This document shows, in pieces, positions 1 to 7,554 of a stretch of 64,000 nt of DNA. The stretch is taken from NCBI GenBank assembly GCA_013360915.1, contig JABWAT010000013.1:1-64000 (forward strand), written 5' to 3'. The position numbers were made by a program, and so were the translations under genes. The notes beneath the pieces are model-generated. The model worked only from the letters and a program-made list of their open reading frames with translations. It made no database searches and had not been told where the DNA came from. This DNA is from Bacteroidota bacterium. GTDB taxonomy: Bacteria > Bacteroidota > JABWAT01. Position 1 is the first letter of the stretch. Every line of letters begins with the position of its first letter.

Positions 1-162
1 CGATTCATCGGGACGAGTTCAATCGTTTTAGGCCTGGAGTGCCACGAACGAGTTGAGGTACTCCGAAATCTGGTACACTGAGTTTATCGAAGTGCCGTAC
101 TTTAGTCGGGATCTCAGGCTGGGCGGTCGGGCTTGGGCGGTTCCCGAGCGGAGCCGAGGGAT

Positions 163-190
163 GGTGACTTTTGGGCCGTCAAAAGTCACC
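163..190. repeat. Perfect 11-bp hairpin
   Basis: Arms GGTGACTTTTG (163-173) and CAAAAGTCACC (180-190) are exact inverse complements around a 6-base loop. No T-run follows, so it is more like a dispersed palindromic repeat than an intrinsic terminator. Confidence 0.75.
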
Positions 191-336
191 CTGCGGAGCA
201 AACCAAACTGGCAGGTTTGTGCAGTAGTTGCGGAAAAGGCAGGATAAACCGGGCCCCTCGATATCCGTCAGGGCCGGACTTTCAGCAATTCTCCCTTCGG
301 TCGAATCACTCGGGGACCGAATAGGGGGCTATTCAT

Positions 337-366
337 GGTTCGACCCCATTCGGGGTCGTGGGAAAC
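337..366. repeat. REP-like palindrome related to the repeat at 5556-5627
   Basis: GGTTCGACCCC...GGGGTCG followed by GGGAAA forms a short stem. It matches, with a few substitutions, the right arm of the inverted repeat at 5600-5627, so the two places carry the same dispersed element. Confidence 0.6.
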
Positions 367-430
367 CGGGTTTTTCTGATCACTGATTTCTTTTCTTTGA
401 CTTGCGTTCAGGTTTTCCTGTCAATGCCAT

Positions 431-456
431 TCACCAATCACCACTCACCACTCACT
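431..456. repeat. Period-7 tandem repeat (TCACCAC type)
   Basis: Imperfect tandem copies of TCACCAC. The same sequence recurs at 5741-5772 and 42913-42934. Confidence 0.7.
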
Positions 457-656
457 TGTTTTGGCTGATCACAGTTCAATGTCTGTGAAAAACCAGGAAC
501 CGCTGCTGTTGGATTGATGGAATTTCAGCAGCGTAGCGGTGACATCTTATCCGGTGATGGCAAATCAGGTTTGTGGTCTCCATGTTGGTGCCGTCGAGAT
601 GTCAGGGCTCCGTCTCTGGATCATGGTTTTTTAAACCTTGAATTCTGCCGGACACC

Positions 657-968
657 TTGAATTTCGGAGGTGGCAATAAAATAGTCTGGACGTACACGGC
701 CAGTGGTTCCATGATCAGGAAACAAGTGTATACGGCCGGAACCCTGACAGTGACCCGGGAGTATGTGGGTGGTTACGAATATGTTAACAACACCCTCTCC
801 TTCATGGGCACCGCAGAAGGACGGGCTACACCCGTTACAGGGCAGACTAACTGGCGGTATGAGCTGGATTTCAAAGATCATCTGGGTAACGTTCGGGCCA
901 CCATTGCCGATCTGAACGGAGATGGTGCGCGATTCTATGTCGGAGCGAAGCGGAGATCCGGCCACTGA
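657..968 (+). pseudogene. Rhs core fragment, truncated at both ends
   Basis: The reading frame carries the Rhs/YD-repeat core signature that precedes the C-terminal toxin, with the motif DHLGNVRATI near the end. The long YD-repeat shell and any secretion domain are absent upstream, and the only start is a weak TTG. The frame stops at 966-968. The next codons, in the same frame, continue with the following Rhs motif (PSIGRWLTVDP). The usual segment between the two motifs is missing, and about 36 bases of foreign sequence that include the stop sit between GARFY and PSIGRW. It is therefore the decayed 3' part of an rhs gene joined in frame to the C-terminal module at 969-1738. Confidence 0.75.
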
Positions 969-1738
969 CGGAACCCCTCCATTGGCCGCTGGCTGACGGT
1001 GGACCCGCTCGATGAGTTTCACTCTCCGTACACATATGTTGGCAACAACCCCATCAATCTGGTTGACCCGTATGGGATGGCGAGCGAGGGAAGTGATGTA
1101 TATGTTAAAGAAGGACAAATGTGGCTAAGGGAGATAGAAATATCTCCGCAAGATGATAACTTTGCGTGGTTGAATAACATTCAGACAACTCTGGATGTTG
1201 CAGGCATTGCAGATCCAACGGGTGCGGTAGATTTGGGTAACGCAGTTATCTATGCAGGAAGGGGTAAATGGAGTGAAGCTGGCATCAGATTACTTGGAAT
1301 CATTCCCTATGTGGGAGATCTTGCAAAGGCCGGAAAACTGACGAAAGGTGTTTTTCGGGCAGCCGAGAAAGAGATCGTTCAGACTGCCACCAAATCCAGC
1401 GAGATAATTGCTGAGTCGAAGGCGATATGCAAAGCCGATAATTCCTCTGGTGCCCTCATAAAACCAGATAAGGTATGGCCCAAAACAGCAACCGAAATAG
1501 AGGAAATGATTGGAGTTAGAGGGATAGATATACCAGATTTGCCTCACACTCCATGAAGAAATAAGGTGATTTTTCAACCTTCAGAAAAAATGAAGATCAC
1601 GTTTGAACAACACCCATACCATCCGCACCTGAATATCATAAGGGTCCTCATTGGCATTTGAATACGCCAGGACAAAACCATAAAAGATACTTGCCTGGTG
1701 AAGCAATGCCAGGTAATAAAAAAAGGTTAGCAACATGA
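969..1738 (+). pseudogene. Rhs C-terminal module 1: core ending plus toxin domain, broken by a stop and a frameshift
   Basis: The module begins with the Rhs core ending (GRWLTVDPLDEF, YVGNNPINLVDP), then a variable region with a hydrophobic pre-toxin linker (IIPYVGDLAKAGK). The open frame 999-1556 stops at a TGA (1554-1556), but the protein-like sequence continues in frame (RNKVIFQPSEKMKITFEQHP). Near 1637 it shifts frame to read HKGPHWHLNTPG..KRYLPGEAMPGN, ending at TGA 1736-1738. The GPHWHxxTPG ending looks like the C-terminus of a polymorphic toxin, probably a nuclease-type domain, although I cannot name the family. The terminal TGA overlaps the ATG of the next gene (ATGA), as expected for a toxin-immunity pair. 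Inactivated toxin; nonsense plus frameshift. Confidence 0.75.
975..1079 (+). repeat. Rhs junction repeat, copy 1
   Basis: This 105-bp sequence encodes the conserved Rhs core end (PSIGRWLTVDP to VDPYGM). It is nearly identical in length and sequence to 2684-2788. Such conserved junctions are the homology through which Rhs C-terminal cassettes are exchanged. Confidence 0.85.
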
Positions 1739-1935
1739 CTGACAAAGAAGTAGGCATGGTTCATTTTAACTCCTTGGACATAGAGAATGAAGGCTTTGCC
1801 ATCGTTCGGATAGTCAAGGGAAACATTTCGATTTGTATATCCCTACGAAATGGTGGAGATACTGAGGTGTTAATTTCTCGTGCGGAGTGCAACGAGTTTT
1901 TAAAGTTGCTAGAAAGGACACTTAATGAATGTTAG
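1735..1935 (+). CDS. Putative immunity protein for Rhs toxin module 1
   Basis: Small acidic soluble protein of 66 residues with no signal peptide or membrane segment and no family I recognise. The assignment rests on position. Its ATG overlaps the stop of the frameshift-restored toxin frame (ATGA at 1735-1738), an arrangement typical of translationally coupled toxin and immunity genes. It would sit in the cytoplasm and bind the toxin domain encoded just upstream. The toxin is broken while this gene is intact, so it may persist as protection against sister cells carrying the active toxin. Role inferred, not shown by sequence similarity. Confidence 0.6.
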   Translation: MTDKEVGMVHFNSLDIENEGFAIVRIVKGNISICISLRNGGDTEVLISRAECNEFLKLLERTLNEC

Positions 1936-1970
1936 GATTTATCATATTATAAAAAGTTGTGCTTTATTAA

Positions 1971-2078
1971 GATGCGAAGGTTATATTATTAGCAATCGTG
2001 AAACAAAATTCATTCTATAAATATCCAGGTGACTTGTTTCAACTCAGTATACCTTCTACCGGATTGAAAGATGAATAA
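1971..2078 (+). pseudogene. Possible C-terminal remnant of a displaced Rhs toxin
   Basis: An open stretch without a start codon encodes a protein-like ending (SFYKYPGDLFQLSIPSTGLK) and stops at TAA 2076-2078, overlapping the start of the gene at 2071 by 8 bases. This is the same geometry as a toxin/immunity junction, so it may be the last residues of a toxin whose main body was lost. It is short, so coding is uncertain. Confidence 0.4.
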
Positions 2079-2472
2079 GATTGAAACACCAACAACAATT
2101 ATAATCAATAGAGTAATTGGGGGAAGTACCCTTCGATTCAAGAATGTGGTAGAAATTTCGCAAGGAGGACCAGAGGTTGGTGAATTGAGTGTAAACGATA
2201 GAGAATTAGAAGGTAAATTTGGTGGCCCTATTATTTTTAATGATGAATTTATTTATTTACCTGCCCTTTATAAGCGGTTTTTTGGTGTTGCATTTAAGTT
2301 GGCAAGAATAAATTTAAAGTCGCTTGAAATAGAGTATCATAACAAAATATTTGACTTAATATACCTCGATAAAATAAGTAATAATAAAATATTATATTTT
2401 ACCGATATTGAAAAAACAAAAAAAAATTACCTTGATTTGACCGCAAAAAACAACTTTAGTTTAAAATCATGA
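2071..2472 (+). CDS. Putative orphan immunity protein
   Basis: A 133-residue, AT-rich, lysine- and isoleucine-rich soluble protein with a predicted beta-strand-rich sequence and no recognised family. It starts inside the end of a toxin-like remnant (1971-2078) and its stop overlaps the ATG of the OmpH-like fragment at 2469 (ATGA). Within an Rhs cassette array, this position, between a toxin tail and the common downstream flank, is that of an immunity gene. The low GC relative to the backbone is typical of exchanged effector modules. Function is inferred from context only. Confidence 0.5.
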   Translation: MNKIETPTTIIINRVIGGSTLRFKNVVEISQGGPEVGELSVNDRELEGKFGGPIIFNDEFIYLPALYKRFFGVAFKLARINLKSLEIEYHNKIFDLIYLDKISNNKILYFTDIEKTKKNYLDLTAKNNFSLKS

Positions 2473-2636
2473 AATCCCCCACACCCCCAACACTTCCCAC
2501 CAAATGGCCATTCTGGTTGGTTACTATTATCGCGCTTGCCGCAGCCGTTTTTGTGGTTGTCACCCGTCCATCCATCGGGTATGTCGAGTCCGCCATCATG
2601 ATGGATAGGTATGAGGGGGCAGTTGTACTGGTTTAA
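2469..2636 (+). pseudogene. OmpH/Skp-like gene 5' fragment, copy 1
   Basis: Encodes a short cytoplasmic leader, a single membrane anchor (LVTIIALAAAVFVVV) and the start of an OmpH/Skp-type domain (YVESAIMMDRYEGAV), then runs into unrelated codons and stops after 55 residues. Intact OmpH-like proteins are about 150-200 residues. The same fragment recurs at 4257-4448, also directly after an immunity candidate, so it marks the original right flank of the rhs locus that is copied with each cassette. Non-functional remnant. Confidence 0.65.
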
Positions 2637-2683
2637 GTCGTTTGATTCATTGCGATTTTTCTTCTGTTCTTTAAAATACTGAC

Positions 2684-2788
2684 CCCGCCATTGGGCGCTG
2701 GCTGACAGTGGACCCGCTCGATGAGTTTCACTCTCCGTACACGTACGTTGGCAATAACCCCATCAATCTGGTTGACCCGGATGGGATG
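2684..2788 (+). repeat. Rhs junction repeat, copy 2
   Basis: Second copy of the 105-bp junction at 975-1079, differing at only scattered bases. It follows immediately after the truncated OmpH-like fragment, showing that the second cassette was appended behind the first. Confidence 0.85.
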
Positions 2789-3457
2789 AATAGTGAAGGT
2801 GGTACCCACACGGTCTCTGAAAACGGAAAACCGGTTGGGATGGCAACCGATGAGATTCTTGTTGAGGCCGACCGAAACTTCAGTTATCACATGTCTCAGC
2901 ATGTCTGGCATGGAATGATCATGCCCTATTCTGAGTTCCATGAAATGCTTGAATTTCATAAAAAGATGGCTGAAATTGGAGTGGTGATTGCCACGGCCGT
3001 TACGCCTGTGGCAGGTGTGGCTTCCTCTATGCGCGGTGTAATGCGGGCAATCGAAACAGCCAAAACGGTTATTCATACCACAGCAGTAACTGCAATTAAG
3101 GAAGTGGCTGTTACCTCAAACGCTGCCTCTGTGGTTGTTAAGGTGGGATCCGGTGTTGCAAATGAAGGGCTTTCGAATGCACAACTCGTACAAAGAGCTG
3201 CATCATTTGCAGACAAATTTGTTCCTGCTACTATGAATGCAGGTGTAACTGGTACATTAAAACATGAAGTCGCTACAACATTATTAAAACGATACCAAAA
3301 CATATACGGGTATAAAGGATTAAATTTTAAGGTAAGGGAAGCTGGTTCAATCTTAGATGTCCTTGACGAAGAAAATGGTGTAATTTATGATTGGAAGTTT
3401 GGTGTTCAAGTAGGCAAGACAATTCAACAATTAAATAAATTGCCTCAAATGATTTGA
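2708..3457 (+). CDS. Orphan Rhs C-terminal module 2 with putative PD-(D/E)XK nuclease toxin
   Basis: The frame opens upstream at about 2681 with the Rhs core ending but lacks the rest of the shell. The only start is a GTG inside the junction, so this is a displaced (orphan) toxin cassette and may not be expressed alone. Order: Rhs junction (residues 1-27), variable linker with an Ala/Val-rich hydrophobic stretch (about 95-125), and a C-terminal domain from about residue 180 (TLKHEVATTLLKRYQ). In that domain the pattern LDVLDEENGVIYDWKFG supplies a D-x(n)-DxK arrangement, the core of PD-(D/E)XK nucleases. Predicted action: DNA or RNA cleavage in a competitor cell once recombined onto a full rhs gene. 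The next gene (3499) is the likely immunity partner. Nuclease call moderate. Confidence 0.6.
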   Translation: MDPLDEFHSPYTYVGNNPINLVDPDGMNSEGGTHTVSENGKPVGMATDEILVEADRNFSYHMSQHVWHGMIMPYSEFHEMLEFHKKMAEIGVVIATAVTPVAGVASSMRGVMRAIETAKTVIHTTAVTAIKEVAVTSNAASVVVKVGSGVANEGLSNAQLVQRAASFADKFVPATMNAGVTGTLKHEVATTLLKRYQNIYGYKGLNFKVREAGSILDVLDEENGVIYDWKFGVQVGKTIQQLNKLPQMI

Positions 3458-3498
3458 TATCAAAAAACATTTGGGTTGCCAACGCAAGTTATTAGGCC

Positions 3499-4185
3499 AT
3501 GAAAATCGAAAAGAATGCAAAAAATGTAATATTCCAAAAGTGGAACTCACAGTTTCCAGAATTGAGTTCATTCTCTAAAAGTAAATTATTCAAGTTACTT
3601 GGTCCCCTTGTTGGAGGTATTGAATTCTTTGATCTGAAAAAAACAGTGGAATACAGACCATATGTGGCTTGGTATCCAATTTGGAAATCAACCTTAAAAG
3701 AGTGTTTAAATCAACCGTTAGTTTTATACGAAATAAGAAACAAAAAGGGATTACAATTCGACATACCATATAATGTTGGTGACACTGTTTTAAACGAGGC
3801 AATAGATGCAACGAGACAACAAATGTTTCTATCGTTAGAGGGGGATGTCAAAGTAAATGAAATATTTAGTTTAATTGACAGGCAATTCTCAAAAACACTG
3901 ATTAAGTCTAGTCCTATTGGACAAGCGTATCTATTGGAAGGTAAGTTACTTATTGCGTTATATTTAAATGATCAGAAATCAATTCAGATGACTATGAATG
4001 AAATCAAGGAAAAATCTGATTTATGGATGTCTGGTTTATTCGAGTGGAAAAATGGAAGGACTGACATTTGGATTGAAAAATTAAAGGGTATAGTCCTCAA
4101 TAGAGAGCAATTTCTAAGCCAGGTGTATTCAAATCGACAGGATAAAAGTCTGTTATCGCTTAAAAGTTCGGAAATATTGATTTGA
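3499..4185 (+). CDS. Putative immunity protein for Rhs nuclease module 2
   Basis: A 228-residue soluble, AT-rich protein with no signal peptide or membrane helix and no domain I recognise. It has alternating aromatic-rich strands in the first half (YRPYVAWYPIWKS) and helices in the second. It lies 41 bases after the nuclease-type Rhs tail on the same strand and is followed by the OmpH-like remnant that also follows the other cassette, so it occupies the immunity position. It would neutralise the nuclease domain in the cytoplasm. Inferred from context only. Confidence 0.55.
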   Translation: MKIEKNAKNVIFQKWNSQFPELSSFSKSKLFKLLGPLVGGIEFFDLKKTVEYRPYVAWYPIWKSTLKECLNQPLVLYEIRNKKGLQFDIPYNVGDTVLNEAIDATRQQMFLSLEGDVKVNEIFSLIDRQFSKTLIKSSPIGQAYLLEGKLLIALYLNDQKSIQMTMNEIKEKSDLWMSGLFEWKNGRTDIWIEKLKGIVLNREQFLSQVYSNRQDKSLLSLKSSEILI

Positions 4186-4256
4186 ATTGGATTTAAATAT
4201 TTTCGTTTTTAAAAATTCATTTACTAGCAAAATAATAGATTATAAATAAGCAGAAC

Positions 4257-4448
4257 ATGAAATCCCCACACATTCAACCATTCCCTCCAACTGGCCACTC
4301 TGGTTGGTTACTATTTTCGCCCTTGCCGCAGCCGTTTTTGTGGTTGTCACGCGTCCATCCATCGAGTATGTCGAATCGGCTAACATGATGGATCGGTATG
4401 AGGGGGCTGTGCAGGCACGGGTACAGATGATTAAGACGTTACCTTGAT
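4257..4448 (+). pseudogene. OmpH/Skp-like gene 5' fragment, copy 2 (frameshifted)
   Basis: Near-copy of 2469-2630. The ATG frame shifts within the first 15 codons. The correct frame resumes as LVTIFALAAAVFVVVTRPSI and continues further than copy 1 (YEGAVQARVQMIK) before stopping at TGA 4446-4448. It retains the anchor and the start of the OmpH domain only. Together with copy 1 it defines the right-hand boundary of the duplicated cassette unit. Confidence 0.65.
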
Positions 4449-4536
4449 GAGTAGTCCATAAAGAAAAAGGTTCATTTCCAATTCCGGTTTGCCTTCCGGC
4501 CTACCGGGCACCATTCACCAAAACATTCATCCACCC

Positions 4537-5331
4537 ATGAAATCATTTCTCTCACTCACCGCATTTCTGTTACTAAGCACGGTGGCGCACGCACAGCAGT
4601 CGCCCAACCTGATGGCGGTAACCAGTCAGCAGGATACCATATACTTTTCAGCTCCCGATTCGGCCCTCCGGCTGGATCTTCCACCCAAAACCATCCGGCT
4701 GTTCACTACCTCGCAACTGCTGCAAAGCCGGTTAGCATCTGCATATCCGGGTATTAAGTGGGTACGGTCCTTTGGGAAAGAGGAGGACGTGACGACACCA
4801 ACTGGTCAGTCGGTTGCCATCTCCCCTGCAGAACGGCCGTACATTTACGTGGAAAGTCAATTATTCCCAACCAGTCATTACAACGCTGACTTCAAAACTT
4901 TTTCACATGGTACAACAAGGATTTATAAGCTGAAAGTGAATAACCGTATTCTGAATGAACGTGACTGGCGCGAGCAGGTAATACCATATTTGGAAAGCGA
5001 TCCGCAATTAGTCCCTGATCTCGAAAAGGTGAAGTTCGCAGATAAGGTGAGCACGGTGAGTGTTGTTACTTTTTGGGGTGGTTTGATTTTAGCAGTTGCA
5101 ACCTTTGATTCTGATAAAGGGTCTGATGATGATGAGTCATTTGATAAAGGCAGTTTGGGTCCTGCCACCATGCTTGGAATAGTATTGGCAGGAATCAGTT
5201 CAACACTTTACTATTTCAATTTATCGAGTAAGGATAACGATTTGGTTAAGGCAATCCGACGATACAATGAGAATCTGGCGATTATAAGGAATGAGCCTTT
5301 GCCCGTTGGGTTATACACGGAAAAGAAGTAG
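4537..5331 (+). CDS. Secreted/membrane protein of unknown function
   Basis: 264 residues from the ATG at 4537, chosen because it opens a clean signal peptide (MKSFLSLTAFLLLSTVAHA, then QQ). The longer frame from 4489 would put a polar extension in front of it. After a periplasmic region of about 165 residues there are two hydrophobic segments (about residues 168-185 and 212-235) separated by an acidic Asp/Ser loop, so the C-terminal part is probably inserted in the inner membrane. It is the first gene after the Rhs cassette array. I do not recognise a family. Confidence 0.7.
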   Translation: MKSFLSLTAFLLLSTVAHAQQSPNLMAVTSQQDTIYFSAPDSALRLDLPPKTIRLFTTSQLLQSRLASAYPGIKWVRSFGKEEDVTTPTGQSVAISPAERPYIYVESQLFPTSHYNADFKTFSHGTTRIYKLKVNNRILNERDWREQVIPYLESDPQLVPDLEKVKFADKVSTVSVVTFWGGLILAVATFDSDKGSDDDESFDKGSLGPATMLGIVLAGISSTLYYFNLSSKDNDLVKAIRRYNENLAIIRNEPLPVGLYTEKK

Positions 5332-5555
5332 GCGGTGGGGTGAAACCCACTTGTAAATAAGGGTTTGTTTCTGGTTTAATTTTTATTTGCCGACATCGGC
5401 CAGCCGACGTACTTGTGAGCGGAGATTCCGTTAAGACCGAATCTGCTGTCTGAGATGCGTTTGGTTCAGGACTCCAGGAGGAGTCCAACCATGAATAGTC
5501 ACGGGTGTCAACCCGGGGGTTAAGTAGATAAAAGGAAACAAGAACGAATTAGGTG

Positions 5556-5627
5556 ATTTCCGACCCTGACGGGGTCGAACAATTGATTTTGTTTTCGAGT
5601 TCAACCCCTTCAGGGTTGGGAAATTCA
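5556..5627. repeat. Imperfect inverted repeat, REP-like
   Basis: Arms 5556-5581 (GATTTCCGACCCTGACGGGG...) and 5600-5627 are inverse complements with a few mismatches around an 18-base loop. Each arm has its own internal CCCT/AGGG dyad. A related single arm lies at 337-366. It sits between convergent genes and could also stop transcription. Confidence 0.65.
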
Positions 5628-5740
5628 TCACTGCTAACCAAGAACCCCCGATTGCCCCTCGATAATCCTCATCCGGATGGCTTCGAGAGCCTCAGCCACC
5701 GGATTCGGCACTCGGGGACCGGGGAATTCCATCCCCCAAT

Positions 5741-5772
5741 CGCCACTCACCCATCACCACTCACCACTCACT
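5741..5772. repeat. Period-7 tandem repeat just beyond a stop codon
   Basis: Copies of the TCACCAC unit end 5 bases short of the stop codon of the minus-strand gene at 5778. Same family as 431-456 and 42913-42934. Confidence 0.7.
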
Positions 5773-5777
5773 TAAAT

Positions 5778-6236
5778 TTACCGTTTTCTGAAAGTCTTTT
5801 CATACAAATCAATCCACTGCTGAACGGTAACCTTCCCGGCCAGTTCACCAAGCAGGCCGAAGGGAATGGACTCTGGTTTCTTAAAACGAATACAACTTTT
5901 TCCCATATCCAGCCTGGTTTTGCTGTGCGTCGGATAGGCGGCCGTGAACCAATCGAGCAGCACCGGATCAGCGTACAGGCCCATGTGATAAACCGCCATA
6001 AAATGTTTCTGTGATGCCAGATTGATAAACGGAAGCGGCGTTTCGGGATTGCAGTGATAACCCGCCGGATAAACCGATTTCGGCACCACAAATCCGATCG
6101 TGTCGTATGAAATGGTTTCCTCAAATCCCGGTGGCAGATGGTTCCGGAAAACCTCACGCAGTTTACTCATGGCCTCCCGGCGGTCGTCGGGCACTTTAGA
6201 GAGATAGTCATCGGGTGAAATGGAAAGAATTTTCAT
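5778..6236 (-). CDS. DUF1801 (YdhG-like) protein
   Basis: A 152-residue soluble protein with the DUF1801/YdhG pattern: an N-terminal helix that begins around DDYLSKVPDDRREAMSKLRE, then TISYDTIGFVVPK, and a C-terminal helix ending in KTFRKR. The family is small alpha/beta, sometimes annotated as an iron chaperone, but its biochemical role is not settled. The gene stands at the end of a minus-strand group of small genes. A period-7 repeat follows the stop codon at once. Confidence 0.8.
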   Translation of the reverse strand: MKILSISPDDYLSKVPDDRREAMSKLREVFRNHLPPGFEETISYDTIGFVVPKSVYPAGYHCNPETPLPFINLASQKHFMAVYHMGLYADPVLLDWFTAAYPTHSKTRLDMGKSCIRFKKPESIPFGLLGELAGKVTVQQWIDLYEKTFRKR

Positions 6237-6296
6237 GATAATCCTTTCAGTCTGATTGCAATTTAAAAGGGCCTGTGCGGATGATTTCAGAACGGG

Positions 6297-6962
6297 TCAG
6301 GCAGGTGAACTGAATCCGGCCGGCGCCGCCTTTTCCAACTCATTGGGGTCAGCTCCCAAAACGACAGATAAATGCCTGGTCAGGTGATCCGCCGGCCAGT
6401 CCCACCAGCCGATGGTTTGCAGACGGGAAATGGTTTGATCATCGAACCGTTTTCTGATGACCCGGGCCGGATTTCCGCCGACGATGGAATAGGGTTCCAC
6501 ATCGGAGGTTACCACACTCCGTGCCGCAACGATGGAGCCGTTTCCGATTTTGACGCCGGGCATAATCAGTGCCTCATATCCGATCCAGACATCATGACCA
6601 ATCACTGTGTCACCTTTGTATGGAAAATCCTCCGGCTTTGGCATGGCAGATTCCCACCCGTTACCGAAAATGTAAAACGGATAGGTGGAAAATCCGGCCG
6701 TGGCGTGGTTGGCTCCATTCATGATAAATTTCACACCGTGGGCGATTGCACAGAATTTTCCGATGATGAGTTTATCTCCGATGAAGGGAAAATGATATAA
6801 TACATTCCGCTCAAAGTTTTCAGAGTCCTCCGGGTCATCATAATAGGTAAAATCGCCGATCAGAATGTTCGGATTTTTTACTGTATTTCTGATGTAACAG
6901 ATTTGCGGAAATCCGGTCATCGGATGCGGGTTCAGAGGATCAGGGCCGACAGGTATTGGCAT
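6297..6962 (-). CDS. Vat/XAT-type acetyltransferase (left-handed beta-helix)
   Basis: A 221-residue hexapeptide-repeat acetyltransferase of the xenobiotic (Vat/CatB) group. Hallmarks: IGKFCAIAHGVKFIMNGANH with the catalytic His of the NxANH motif, the extended loop, then hexapeptide coils (GDTVIGHDVWIGYEALIMPG, GSIVAARSVVTSDVEPYSIV) and the family ending GGNPARVIRKRF. Such enzymes form trimers and transfer acetyl from acetyl-CoA to streptogramin A or chloramphenicol-like alcohols. Chromosomal members often have unknown natural substrates. It is close to a GNAT gene in the same direction. Confidence 0.87.
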   Translation of the reverse strand: MPIPVGPDPLNPHPMTGFPQICYIRNTVKNPNILIGDFTYYDDPEDSENFERNVLYHFPFIGDKLIIGKFCAIAHGVKFIMNGANHATAGFSTYPFYIFGNGWESAMPKPEDFPYKGDTVIGHDVWIGYEALIMPGVKIGNGSIVAARSVVTSDVEPYSIVGGNPARVIRKRFDDQTISRLQTIGWWDWPADHLTRHLSVVLGADPNELEKAAPAGFSSPA

Positions 6963-6974
6963 AGGGTATCCCGT

Positions 6975-7544
6975 TCAGAATGTGTGTTGAGGGCCGGCTG
7001 AATCTGTATGCCGGAATCTGAAATATGCTGGTGTCAGTTCATACCAGTTTTGTGGTTGATCCATGTAAAAAAACTCACCGGTTTTCTTAAATCCGAGTTT
7101 TCTGATGATGTGGTTCGAGGCGGCATTTTGCTGATGCACATTTGCAATGATCGGATCCAGATTCAGTTGATTGAAACCATATTGCAGACTGGCAATGGCC
7201 GTTTCGGTTCCAAAGCCTTGTCCCCAGAACGGTCGCCGGATGCGATAGCCAAAATCGTAAAAATCGGCTTGATCGTTAATCCGTTCGGTGACCCATTTTA
7301 ATCCGCACCATCCGATGAATTCCCCGGTGGGTTTTGACTGGATCGCCCACCGTCCGATTCCAAACTCCCGGTACTGGCTTTGCACATATTCAATGATTTT
7401 CAGGCTGTCAGCCGGGGACCTGACCGTTACGCCACCCAGATATTTTACTACTTCCGGATCGGAATCCAGCAAATACATACCATCCTGATCGGATGAATCA
7501 AGATCGCGTAAAATCCAGCGGTCGGTTTCTGCATAAATGATCAT
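6975..7544 (-). CDS. GNAT N-acetyltransferase (RimJ/RimL type)
   Basis: About 189 residues from the ATG at 7544, preferred over the upstream in-frame ATG at 7577, which would overlap the preceding gene. AGG lies a few bases before it. The fold follows the RimJ/RimL pattern: TDRWILRDLDSSD at the start, IGWCGLKWV, FGYRIRRPFWGQGFGTETAI (acetyl-CoA-binding QGxGTE loop) and NAASNHIIRKLGFKKTGEF. It probably acetylates an amino group on a protein terminus or small molecule using acetyl-CoA. The substrate cannot be read from sequence. Confidence 0.85.
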   Translation of the reverse strand: MIIYAETDRWILRDLDSSDQDGMYLLDSDPEVVKYLGGVTVRSPADSLKIIEYVQSQYREFGIGRWAIQSKPTGEFIGWCGLKWVTERINDQADFYDFGYRIRRPFWGQGFGTETAIASLQYGFNQLNLDPIIANVHQQNAASNHIIRKLGFKKTGEFFYMDQPQNWYELTPAYFRFRHTDSAGPQHTF

Positions 7545-7554
7545 CGGTAACCTG

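Larger units (their letters stand above)
1..656. other. Intergenic stretch with palindromes and heptad repeats, no credible gene
   Basis: I see no gene here. The short open frames have no recognisable protein character and lie over repeats. The stretch holds an 11-bp perfect hairpin (163-190), a REP-like palindrome (337-366) and a period-7 CACCACT-type tandem repeat (431-456). No Rhs core sequence is detectable before about 657, so the large N-terminal part of the Rhs gene is missing rather than merely interrupted. Confidence 0.6.
5332..5777. other. Intergenic repeat-rich gap
   Basis: No credible gene. The gap separates the plus-strand gene ending at 5331 from the minus-strand gene ending at 5778 and holds an inverted repeat (5556-5627) and a period-7 tandem repeat (5741-5772). 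Confidence 0.6.
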
